DNA of 64,000 nucleotides, from contig NZ_JACHEO010000008.1 in NCBI RefSeq assembly GCF_014201505.1, positions 1 through 64,000 on the forward strand, written 5' to 3'. Origin of the DNA: Desulfoprunum benzoelyticum. GTDB lineage: Bacteria > Desulfobacterota > Desulfobulbia > Desulfobulbales > Desulfocapsaceae. Positions 43,598-52,196 of the stretch are shown in pieces. The stretch's first letter is position 1. The number at the start of each line of letters is the position of its first letter. The position numbers and the translations under genes were made by a program. The notes beneath the pieces were generated by a model that did no database searches, was not told the DNA's origin, and saw nothing but the letters and a program-made list of their open reading frames with translations.

Positions 43598-44488
43598 TCA
43601 GATTTCCAGATACGAATCGGAGAACAGGGTTTCACCCATGATGACCTTGACGGTCTTGACATAGTCTCCCAGTTCCTTCGACAAGGCGCTCGGATCTGGT
43701 GCAGCACCATCCATCGCCTGGTGGACGACCTCGACGATATCGGGCCGCTGGCCCTTGGCCACCGCAGTCAGATTGGTGTCGAGCGGATCGGAAATAACAG
43801 CTTTCATGCCATAGCGCTCGAGCATGATCATGTAGGTGGTATTGAGGATCGGCCGCAGATGCACCGGCGGACCGTTGGAGATGTTCGACAGACCGCAGGT
43901 GCTCAATGCCCCGGGAGCGATGTCCTCGAGCATCATCTGGAAATTGAGAAGACTCACGCTTTGGGCCTGCTGGATATTGACCGGCGTGACAATACCGTCA
44001 ACCCAGATCTTCTCGTTCGGGATGCCGGCCTCGTTGGCGGCATAGAGCAGTTCAACACAGAGGGCGGCACGCTCGTTCTCGTCCCGCGGCAGACCGTCCG
44101 GTCCCCACATCAGGGCAACGATATCGGCCTCGTACTTGGCTGCGATCGGCAGCATGACCGTATACCGCTCGGGACGGGCCATGATCGAGTTGACGATATG
44201 CGGCTTGCTGGCCGGTTTGAGCACCTTCAAACCTTCCTCGATAGCGGCGATATTGGAGGTGTCGAGGAGCAGAGGGATTTCCGGCACCACCTCCTGGACC
44301 ACCTGGCAGACCCACGGCATCAGTTCGTGGCCGTCTTTTTTCGACGGTCCGAGGTTGATGTCGATGTAGTCCATGCCCTTTTCCTTCTGCTCGAGAGCTT
44401 CGGCCTGAATGGGCTTGGGATCGCGTTCTTTATAGGCCTTGCCGATCACCTTGGAGATTACATTCAGGCTTTCGCCGAATAGGATCAT
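43598..44488 (-). CDS. acsE: Methyl-THF:corrinoid iron-sulfur protein methyltransferase
   Basis: A 296-residue TIM-barrel enzyme of the pterin-binding family. Recognisable stretches are GMDYIDINLGP, PLLLDTSNIAAIEEGL, SIMARPERY and STCGLSNISNG, including the Asn/Asp residues that hold the pterin. It transfers the methyl of methyl-THF to Co(I) of AcsC/AcsD. GGAGG precedes the ATG. It is the last gene of the acs operon. Confidence 0.95.
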   Translation of the reverse strand: MILFGESLNVISKVIGKAYKERDPKPIQAEALEQKEKGMDYIDINLGPSKKDGHELMPWVCQVVQEVVPEIPLLLDTSNIAAIEEGLKVLKPASKPHIVNSIMARPERYTVMLPIAAKYEADIVALMWGPDGLPRDENERAALCVELLYAANEAGIPNEKIWVDGIVTPVNIQQAQSVSLLNFQMMLEDIAPGALSTCGLSNISNGPPVHLRPILNTTYMIMLERYGMKAVISDPLDTNLTAVAKGQRPDIVEVVHQAMDGAAPDPSALSKELGDYVKTVKVIMGETLFSDSYLEI

Positions 44489-44548
44489 AGTTTTCCTCCT
44501 TTACCAAATTAAATAAAAAAAATCGTTTTTCTGGAGCCAGAAACATTG

Positions 44549-44586
44549 CAGAGACCACCGGGATCGCAGATTACCAGTGGTCTCTG
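44549..44586 (-). other. Intercistronic hairpin between acsC and acsE
   Basis: Arms CAGAGACCAC / GTGGTCTCTG with a further GG/CC pair and a loop of about 14 bases, in the 145-base gap. No U-tract directly follows, so RNA stability control or partial attenuation is more likely than full termination. Confidence 0.5.
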
Positions 44587-44633
44587 TATTATACTGAAAA
44601 TACAACAAACCCCATTAAACAAGACTTGTCCGT

Positions 44634-45977
44634 CTACTGTCTCGCCTTGAGGAATCCGGCGATATGGGCTGCCTCACGCGGCCCAACGGTGACCGTCCAG
44701 CCGCTCAGTTCCTCCTCGACATCTCCGGCAATGGCTGCCGCATATCCGGGAATGATGATCTCGCGGGTCTTGACCTTGTCGGCGATGCCGCTCTTCTTGA
44801 CAAAGGCGCCGACATCATCGCCGCCGAATTTTCCGGCAGCCCAGGCGGTCAGTACCGAAAGGCCTTCCGAATCCTTGACCAGCAGCCATGCCGGAACACG
44901 GCTGGCCTCGATCTCACCGGAAACGATGAAGTAGGTCAGGGCGAAATTAGTCGTCACCAGTACCGGCGAATTCTCACCCGGGTTGCCGATTTCAAAGATG
45001 CCCTCGGTAACCGTCATCGGCCGCTGCGGGTCGGTGAAAATATTGAGCCGCTCCAGGAGCAGTGGGAAGACAACCTCGGTGGCCAGATCGGACAGAACGA
45101 CGATGCTGCCGTATTTGGCGACGAACATGCTTGCGATAAGGCCTTCCATATCAAGGTTCGAGGCCATCTCGCAGGGGAAGACGATGGTCGGGAAACCGAC
45201 CGCTCGATTACCGTCTTTCAGAGCCGAACGTCGCATCCCGACCAGATCGGTCAGGGCCGGCTTCAGTTCCCTGGCGCCGCTGTCGATGACAAGATCCTTC
45301 AGTCCCATCGCCGTCAGTTTGTCGGTGAGGGCAATAACGCCGTCAATCGAATCAGCTTTGACCGCCAGGGGCAGGCCGTTATCCTTGGCAAGTTTACCCA
45401 TGGCATCGGCATTGGCAGCAGTGGCGGCATAAAGCAGCGGCCGCTTGAATCCGCAGGCTTCGACCGCGGCAGCCATGACATCGGCATCCTCGGTCATCAG
45501 CACCAGGTTGAACTCCGAGGTCTCGGCAACCTGTTTGGCAAGAGTCGCAAAGGCGGCCTTATCGCCGTTGACATCCTTCAAGGCGACCAGTTCCGGCCGC
45601 AGGTTGAGGCCGACGCGCTCATACTGGATTGCATTCCAGACCTTCAGCTTGGCTTCGGTATCGGCGGCGGAAGTGTCCGAGGCCAAGAGGCCGGCGAAGG
45701 CGGTCGGGTTGAAAAAGGTCTTCTCGTGACGATACAGTACCGTCTCACCGCCGACCGTAACCTTACGCACGCCCTTGCCGATCACTACCGGTCGAATCGG
45801 CGGCGCCGAGGCCTCCGCCAGTTGCGCCCTGGCTTCATCCGATACGTACGGACAGGAGTCGAGTTCCGCCTTGCTCGAAGCAAGGTTCATCGCAAAGGCC
45901 AGACAGGTTGGGACACCGCATTCCTTGCAGTTGGTCTTGGGCAGAAGTTTAAATATCTGTATACCTGTTAACGCCAT
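44634..45977 (-). CDS. acsC: Corrinoid iron-sulfur protein large (gamma) subunit
   Basis: A 447-residue subunit. The N-terminal [4Fe-4S] domain has CKECGVPTCLAFAMNLASSK...CPYVSDEA. A TIM barrel follows and then the C-terminal cobamide-binding domain (NFALTYFIVSGEIEAS...GLSVLTAWAAGKFGGD). It carries the methyl group between AcsE and AcsB. GGAG lies upstream of the ATG. Confidence 0.95.
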   Translation of the reverse strand: MALTGIQIFKLLPKTNCKECGVPTCLAFAMNLASSKAELDSCPYVSDEARAQLAEASAPPIRPVVIGKGVRKVTVGGETVLYRHEKTFFNPTAFAGLLASDTSAADTEAKLKVWNAIQYERVGLNLRPELVALKDVNGDKAAFATLAKQVAETSEFNLVLMTEDADVMAAAVEACGFKRPLLYAATAANADAMGKLAKDNGLPLAVKADSIDGVIALTDKLTAMGLKDLVIDSGARELKPALTDLVGMRRSALKDGNRAVGFPTIVFPCEMASNLDMEGLIASMFVAKYGSIVVLSDLATEVVFPLLLERLNIFTDPQRPMTVTEGIFEIGNPGENSPVLVTTNFALTYFIVSGEIEASRVPAWLLVKDSEGLSVLTAWAAGKFGGDDVGAFVKKSGIADKVKTREIIIPGYAAAIAGDVEEELSGWTVTVGPREAAHIAGFLKARQ

Positions 45978-46021
45978 TTCTATAGTCTCCTTATATGTGT
46001 TCGGAGCAATCGCTATCGTGC

Positions 46022-46046
46022 CCGGCCGGATGCAGCACCCGGCCGG
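46022..46046 (-). other. GC-rich intercistronic hairpin between acsB and acsC
   Basis: CCGGCCGG occurs twice around a nine-base loop in the 84-base gap. Stable stem without a U-tract; may protect the acsB mRNA 3' end. Confidence 0.45.
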
Positions 46047-46061
46047 ATCTTCTCTGCCTGT

Positions 46062-48275
46062 CTAGCCGATGAGAGGTTCCATGGTCAGTGCCGGATGTCC
46101 CTTCTCCTGGAGGAATGGCAGGATATCTTCCTCGGTGATGCCGACAGTCTCATCGGCAATCATATCGGCAAAATTCTCAACGCCCATCTCCTTGCCGCGG
46201 ATATTGATCTTGTCATACAGTTCGTCCTTCAACATCTTCGGCATCCATACCATGCGCAGGAGACCGCCGTCACCAAGGATGAACTTCTTCTGGGTGACGT
46301 TGAACTTCGAATGGCCGACAAAGCCAGGTGAAGATGCGCCACCGCCCATGACGCCGGCGAGGGTGGTGAACTTCATGCCGGAAGGCGTATCACCGCTGTA
46401 ATCGCGGCCGACGGTCATGATACCGTTGCACGAGGGCAACATGGCGGCGATACATTCGCAGCAGCCGCAGGTCGTCATCGGCGCATGGACCATCGAGTAG
46501 AAATTATAGGTTTCGACCGCGCCCTTCGACGCTTTCTTGATGAATTCATCGACACCTTCGAAACGACCGCGTTTCGGATCAAGGACCTTGCCCTTCAGTA
46601 CCGGCTGGTTCGGCCCGGTGGGGTTGATCTCGAAGGAGGCCTTGCAGTCCATCCAGTTATAGGCGCCGCAGAGTCCGGTCCGCTCGGGACTGACCGTACA
46701 GACATGGCTCGGGGCAAACGACTGGCAGAGCGTACAGGAGTAGAAGGTATCGACATCCTCGTCGGTCATCTTGTCGACGCGCTCGTCACGGACCTTGTAC
46801 TCGGACCGGGCCCAGGCGGTCAGTTTGTCGACATCTTCCTTGTTGGTGTACAGTGTTACCTGAACTTTATCTACGATCTTCTTGAAATCCTGATGGAATT
46901 TAGCATGCAGCACTACACCGATATCCTTCAAGGTGAACCCTTTCTCGATTGCCGCTTTGCTCACCCGGACCCAGGATATATCCCGCTGCCCGATGTGCAT
47001 GATACCCTGGATATAGTTGATCAGATGGTGGATCTGCCGCTCCATGATCGGCTCGAAATCGGTCTGGAACTCACGGCCGGCGATCTGGATAAAGATGCCG
47101 AGCGGCAGGGTCTCCCCCTCCTTCATGTCACCGATATCCTTGCCGACAATGATGACCTTGCCGTCTTCGATCTCACTCATCTCCGCCATTTTGACAAGCT
47201 CGGTGCACTGCGTCTTGCCGCCGCCCATCTGGCAGTAGAGGTCACCGCCGCGAACACGCTCACCCTCGAAGGCCGGACCGAAGGCGCAGGGGATGTCGAT
47301 CTCGGTGATATTGATCTTAAGGCCGCGCACCTCGACCGATTTCTGGCAGATCTCGGTGTGGGGAACGTTGGCGACGACGTGCTCGTAGGTGCAGATACCG
47401 GTCGGCAGGATCTCGGGGATATCGGTGTCGGCCAGGGTCGGGAAACCCCAGTTGACGGCGCCGGCGGCAGCAACGGCCCATTCGGTGCCGACATCGCCGA
47501 GGGCGTTGACGAAGGCGAAGATACGGTTCTTGTTGTACATCAGTATCTTGCGATAATCGCCCGGCTCGACGCCACCGAAGGCCATCGCGGCCCGGTTGGC
47601 AAAACCGAGGGCAAAAACGGCCGAGGAAATATCCGGACCGAACGGGACGATACGGGTGCTCCAACCGACCTGCATGCCCGCCTCGAGACACTGCTCGATA
47701 ACGGTCTTGCCGTTGTGGTTGGCAGCACAGAAGATATAAAGGCTCTTTTTCTGATAATCCTCGACGATCATCTTGGCGGTGGCGGCATCCGGAGCGGCAC
47801 CGACGATCGCGGCGAAACCAGGGGCCGAACCGTCGACGAACTCGACACCACGTTTACGCAGAATGGTGTCATCGGCCGGACCAACCCAGATCTTACCGGC
47901 CTCGATGTCCGGATCCTCGCCGACGACATAGAAATCGGGCTCACGCAGAATGCGCAGGGCCTCTTTGACTTCATAGGCGAAGATGCCGGCCATGCCGGCA
48001 TCGAGCAGCGGACCGAGATACGGGAGATGGTTGGCCCCTTTGACATGCGGCGGCAACAGACCGCGGGCGAAGGCCATCGGTTTCTTGAGGTCCTCGAGGG
48101 TCTCGCACTTCATACCGGTCAGTGAATAGATGACCGGTAGATAATAGGCCGTGTTCGGAAAACCAATTTTGGTACTGGCATCGTAGGTCTGAAGGGCTTT
48201 TTCGAGTTCGCCTTCCACCTGGGAAACAACTTTATAGCCACCCTGTATCGCGGCGAATGCAACTAATTTTGACAT
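46062..48275 (-). CDS. acsB: Acetyl-CoA synthase catalytic (alpha) subunit
   Basis: A 737-residue ACS. The A-cluster ligands are visible in SCTLCQSFAPSHVC, ERTGLCGAYNWMDCKAS and GCCECIAAMLPSCNGI. It condenses CO, methyl and CoA at the Ni-Ni-[4Fe-4S] A-cluster. Full length and collinear with bacterial ACS. AAGGAGG precedes the ATG. It is placed between acsA and acsC. Confidence 0.96.
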   Translation of the reverse strand: MSKLVAFAAIQGGYKVVSQVEGELEKALQTYDASTKIGFPNTAYYLPVIYSLTGMKCETLEDLKKPMAFARGLLPPHVKGANHLPYLGPLLDAGMAGIFAYEVKEALRILREPDFYVVGEDPDIEAGKIWVGPADDTILRKRGVEFVDGSAPGFAAIVGAAPDAATAKMIVEDYQKKSLYIFCAANHNGKTVIEQCLEAGMQVGWSTRIVPFGPDISSAVFALGFANRAAMAFGGVEPGDYRKILMYNKNRIFAFVNALGDVGTEWAVAAAGAVNWGFPTLADTDIPEILPTGICTYEHVVANVPHTEICQKSVEVRGLKINITEIDIPCAFGPAFEGERVRGGDLYCQMGGGKTQCTELVKMAEMSEIEDGKVIIVGKDIGDMKEGETLPLGIFIQIAGREFQTDFEPIMERQIHHLINYIQGIMHIGQRDISWVRVSKAAIEKGFTLKDIGVVLHAKFHQDFKKIVDKVQVTLYTNKEDVDKLTAWARSEYKVRDERVDKMTDEDVDTFYSCTLCQSFAPSHVCTVSPERTGLCGAYNWMDCKASFEINPTGPNQPVLKGKVLDPKRGRFEGVDEFIKKASKGAVETYNFYSMVHAPMTTCGCCECIAAMLPSCNGIMTVGRDYSGDTPSGMKFTTLAGVMGGGASSPGFVGHSKFNVTQKKFILGDGGLLRMVWMPKMLKDELYDKINIRGKEMGVENFADMIADETVGITEEDILPFLQEKGHPALTMEPLIG

Positions 48276-48332
48276 GCTTTCCTCCTTCTTTGAGGATCGA
48301 TCGAACAGTTACGGTAAGATTGCCTACCAGAA

Positions 48333-50363
48333 TTATTCCATTCCAAGTTTCTGTCTGTCGGCCATATCCATCAGGACGCGGTCGCGGGCCTTGTCGATGC
48401 CCAGTGCCTTCCGCTTCTTGTCGATGTGGGCAATCATTTTGTGGGCGTGCTTGACCGGGTCGGCCTCACAGTCCCACATACCGCCATACATATCTTCCAT
48501 CGTCTTATAGAGGTAGTCTTTGACGACAGGCGCACCCTCAAGCGGCAGCGAGTAGCCGAAGACGGTGTAGACACCGGAGGAGACGAAGTACTGGCCGATG
48601 GAGATTGCCTTTTCACTCATCCATTCCGGGGCGGAACCGGCCGCCGGCAGGTCGCAGATGTCGTTGCCTAGCCCACCGGCCTTGACGACCTCGGTCGCGG
48701 CCAGCAGAATGCGGCTGTTGTCGACGCAGGAACCGAGATGGAGGACCGGCGGGATGCCGACCGTCTCACAGACCTCGGCCAGACCAGGCCCGCAGTGAAC
48801 CGCGGCGGCGCCAGGGGTCAGCAGACCGTGGATACCGGCGGCGATAGCGCTGCAACCGGTGGTAAGGACGATGACATCGTTCTTGATCAGTTCCTTGATG
48901 ATCGTGATATGCTCTTCGTTATGCTTGGTGCGAGCGTTGTTGCAACCAACCACGCCGGCGATACCGCGGATCCGGCCATTGATGATATTGTCATTCAACG
49001 TGTAATAACTACCGCGGAAAGAACCACCAAGATGGTACTGGATCGATTCGACACCGAAGCCGGCAATCTGGGTGGTCTTATGCTGCGGAATCATTACCTC
49101 GGCGCCACGGTTCTGGAAGTTCTCGACAGCCATTTTGACGATACGCATCGCATCCTGCATCGCATAGTGCTCGTCGAACTCGATGTGGATGACATTTTCC
49201 TGCTCCATCCTGGCGATGGGGTGTGTCGTGATGAGTTTGGTGTGGAAGCATTTGGCGACATTGGCCAGATTCTGGAAGATGCACTGGACATCGACGACCA
49301 TTGCATCGCAGGCCCCGGTGATGATCGCCAGTTCCTGCTGCAGGAAGGTTCCTGCCGGCGGAATGCCGTGCCGTTGAAGCAGTTCGTTGGCGGTGCAGCA
49401 GATACCGCTGAGCTGAATGCCCTTGGCCCCGTTCTGCTTGGCCAGATCAATCATCTCCTGGGACTGGGCGGCAGCGACGATCATCTCGGAGAGCAACGGC
49501 TCATGACCATGGACGATGATGTTGACATGATCGGCCTTCATGACGCCAAGATTGGCCTCAGCCTGCAGCGGCGCAGGAGTCCCGAACATGACATCCTGAA
49601 GGTCGGTACCGATCATCGAACCGCCCCAGCCGTCAGCGATGGACGCCCTCGCTCCTTGTTTCAACAGGTTCTTGTAATCCTGATCGACACCCATGTGGGT
49701 CCGGTGCATGATTTCAACAATTTCCCGATCAATATTACGAGGCTTTACTCCCTGTTTTTCCCATTTATCCTGCAATGGTTGCGGCGCTCTTTTCAGATAG
49801 CTGAGGAATCCGTCAGTTTTTCCCCATTCGGCCACCGCAGCCTCAGCGACCCCCAAGGCGATCTCGTCGATATCCCGATCCAGCTTCTTGCCATCGACCT
49901 CGACCGTCGTCGCGACACCAAAATACGGAGCGATCGAAATCAGCTTGGCCGGATCCTTGATGGTATAGTCCTTGGTCTCCTTGCGAGCGACGGAGAGAAA
50001 AGTCAAAGCGACGCCACGGCCGTGATCGGAGTGGGCGGCGGCACCGCCAGCTATCATCCTGATCCAGTTTCGAGCGGCGATGGTGTTCGGGGTGGCCCCG
50101 CACAATCCTTTCCTGGTGTCGTCGCCTTGCACTCCGCCCTTCGGCAGCGGCAGACGGCAGGGACCCATTGCGCAGTTCTTGCAGCAGATACCCTGCATGC
50201 CTATGGCGCAGGGTTTCATGGTTACGGCACGATCAAAAACGGTTTCTATCTGGAGCTTTTGGGCACGTCGTATCATCTCCTGGGTCGACACCTCGATGGA
50301 AGCCTCCATCGGGTCTGCCTGTTGCGGGGCTTTTACGGCACTCACTTTTGTTTCTTCTGCCAT
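48333..50363 (-). CDS. acsA: CO dehydrogenase (beta) subunit of CODH/ACS
   Basis: A 676-residue Ni-Fe CODH. The cluster-binding region has CAIGMQGICCKNCAMGPCRLP. C-cluster ligands lie in SGICCTANELL, VDVQCIFQNL, VVGCNNARTK, LTTGCSAIA and LGSCVDNSRI. Its place directly before acsB identifies it as the CODH that feeds CO through the tunnel to ACS. It is longer than the stand-alone cooS at its N-terminus. GAGGAGG precedes the ATG. Confidence 0.95.
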   Translation of the reverse strand: MAEETKVSAVKAPQQADPMEASIEVSTQEMIRRAQKLQIETVFDRAVTMKPCAIGMQGICCKNCAMGPCRLPLPKGGVQGDDTRKGLCGATPNTIAARNWIRMIAGGAAAHSDHGRGVALTFLSVARKETKDYTIKDPAKLISIAPYFGVATTVEVDGKKLDRDIDEIALGVAEAAVAEWGKTDGFLSYLKRAPQPLQDKWEKQGVKPRNIDREIVEIMHRTHMGVDQDYKNLLKQGARASIADGWGGSMIGTDLQDVMFGTPAPLQAEANLGVMKADHVNIIVHGHEPLLSEMIVAAAQSQEMIDLAKQNGAKGIQLSGICCTANELLQRHGIPPAGTFLQQELAIITGACDAMVVDVQCIFQNLANVAKCFHTKLITTHPIARMEQENVIHIEFDEHYAMQDAMRIVKMAVENFQNRGAEVMIPQHKTTQIAGFGVESIQYHLGGSFRGSYYTLNDNIINGRIRGIAGVVGCNNARTKHNEEHITIIKELIKNDVIVLTTGCSAIAAGIHGLLTPGAAAVHCGPGLAEVCETVGIPPVLHLGSCVDNSRILLAATEVVKAGGLGNDICDLPAAGSAPEWMSEKAISIGQYFVSSGVYTVFGYSLPLEGAPVVKDYLYKTMEDMYGGMWDCEADPVKHAHKMIAHIDKKRKALGIDKARDRVLMDMADRQKLGME

Positions 50364-50431
50364 GAGAAGTTCCTCCTCGAATAATAATCAAATAACCAAT
50401 GTATCTTTTGCCATAACGAACCGCAGTCGGA

Positions 50432-51985
50432 TCACTGCACTCGTTTGTGGAACCTGTTGAGCATTGCCAGGATCTTCTCCTGCTCGGTCAACTGCAGCGT
50501 TGCCGCCGTCATGGTAACCGGGCCCGAAACGGCAACATGCGCAGCCGCGCTCTTGCGCTCTTTTGCCCTCTTCTCCTGCAGGGCCTTTTCTTCCGCATCC
50601 CGGGCCTGTCGTGCTGCGGCTACCGCATCCGCTTCCGCCTTGGCCTTGGCTTCCGCTTCAGCCTTGACTGCCGCCTCGGCATCAGCTTTCGCCTTGGCTG
50701 CTGCTGCCGCCTTGGCCGCTGCATCGGCCTCCGCCTTCGCCTTGGCATCGGCCTCAGCCTTGGCCTTGGCTTCCGCGTCGGCCTTGGCAGCGGCGGCTGC
50801 ATCTACAGCCGGAGCGGCCGGGGCCGCCGCCTTGGCTTCAGCCTTCGGGGCCGGGGCAGCCGCTGCCGCCGGGGCGGCCTTTGGTGCTGCGGCCTTGGCG
50901 GCCGGGGCAGCCGGGGCAGCCGGCGCCGCTTTTTTCTTTTCTTCTTCGATGGTCAGATCAAGTTTCGGGGCCAGGGCCGCAAAATCGACTTTCACATCGC
51001 CCAGTTTCTTGGTGATGGGGGCCGTCTCCTTGGCTGAGCCGCCATCGGCGAGGATCTTGATGAAATCTTTGGCCAGCCGGATCGATTCCGGATGGCGCAT
51101 GATGAGCATGCTCGAACCGGCCATCAGATAGGAAACGGCGCCGATAGCCTCCATCATGATACCGCGCTTCTCGGGATCACCGAGGAGAGGGGCATCGTCG
51201 ACGCCCTGTTTCGCTTCCTTGCACTTCCATACCTCGTTGCCGAGATTGTTGATCATCGGAAACTGCAGTTTCTCATCGCCTTGGGCCATCGCTGCCAGTG
51301 TCAACCGCTCCATGACCGAATACGAGTACTCAAGTCCATAACCGAGTCCGCCGGTAGTGGGATCGACCAGCACTCTGTCCATCGGCATGCCGAAGTTCTC
51401 GAGCAGGATGTTGATCTGCTTGGCCAGGTTGACATCGATCGGCGAAGAGGCGATGACACTGTGGCCATATCCCATCGCTGCGGCGGCGATGCCTTTGTAG
51501 TTCTTCTCCTCAACCGGCCCAAGCATGAGGTTTCCATTCTGACAGACCTCGCAGACAACCTTGAAGACCTCTTCGTCCTTGGTCGGGTTGGCGCATCCCC
51601 ACACGATCAACGGGACATTGATCGCATCCATGACCTTCTTGACCGTTGCCGCCGCCGCATCGGCCTTGGCATCTTTGTCGTTCGGATCGATACTTTTCAA
51701 CTGCAGAACGATGGCTTCAGCGCCAAATTGTTCGACACATTTTTTAGCCCATGCTACCGGATCAGCCGTCACGTCCTTGAAATAGGCAAGAGCCGGTTCC
51801 GCCCAATCTTCCGGTTCCATGTCCCAAATTTCCATGGCAATAAGCGGCTTGTTAGGCATCTCGCCTTCGAACGTATAAAAGGGATAGCAACTCTGGCCGC
51901 CAACTTTCCTGGCTGCGTCGCCCTTGCCGATGGATATCTCCTTTATGCCTCCGGTATAGGATTCCTTCTTCATTTCAAATCCCAC
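50432..51985 (-). CDS. acsD: Corrinoid iron-sulfur protein small (delta) subunit with long Ala/Lys/Glu-rich C-terminal tail
   Basis: A 517-residue protein. Residues 1 to about 330 are a normal AcsD TIM barrel (MAIEIWDMEPEDWAEPALAYF, VDPTTGGLGYGLEYSYSV). About 190 extra residues follow: an Ala/Pro linker, then an A/K/E/D repeat resembling TolA-type long helices, then a non-repetitive end TLQLTEQEKILAMLNRFHKR. The usual AcsD is about 310-325 residues. The start is a GTG at 51985 with AAGGAGG upstream. AcsD and AcsC together bind the cobamide. The tail may tether CFeSP to other pathway enzymes; that is inference. Confidence 0.92.
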   Translation of the reverse strand: MGFEMKKESYTGGIKEISIGKGDAARKVGGQSCYPFYTFEGEMPNKPLIAMEIWDMEPEDWAEPALAYFKDVTADPVAWAKKCVEQFGAEAIVLQLKSIDPNDKDAKADAAAATVKKVMDAINVPLIVWGCANPTKDEEVFKVVCEVCQNGNLMLGPVEEKNYKGIAAAAMGYGHSVIASSPIDVNLAKQINILLENFGMPMDRVLVDPTTGGLGYGLEYSYSVMERLTLAAMAQGDEKLQFPMINNLGNEVWKCKEAKQGVDDAPLLGDPEKRGIMMEAIGAVSYLMAGSSMLIMRHPESIRLAKDFIKILADGGSAKETAPITKKLGDVKVDFAALAPKLDLTIEEEKKKAAPAAPAAPAAKAAAPKAAPAAAAAPAPKAEAKAAAPAAPAVDAAAAAKADAEAKAKAEADAKAKAEADAAAKAAAAAKAKADAEAAVKAEAEAKAKAEADAVAAARQARDAEEKALQEKRAKERKSAAAHVAVSGPVTMTAATLQLTEQEKILAMLNRFHKRVQ

Positions 51986-52196
51986 GACTACCTCCTTGCA
52001 TCTGAGTGTTATACTCCTCAAGGTTCCTGTGCCATAGGTCAGCCTTGTCTGCTGTTATTCGGCTGCCTATAACGCCAACCTCCCCTTTTACTTCCAAATC
52101 AGCTACTCCAACTGCCAAACATCACTTCCAATATGTCGAAACGGTCTTCTGGGCGAAGTCCCCGGTACAGCGGGCAATCCCTCTCCAGATCGACAG

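Noticed and set aside
50620..50950. The Ala-rich repeat of acsD as an assembly artefact or separate gene
   Set aside because: The frame stays open, ends in a non-repetitive segment and is directly followed by acsA at normal spacing, so it is more simply a true extension; long-read confirmation would be useful.
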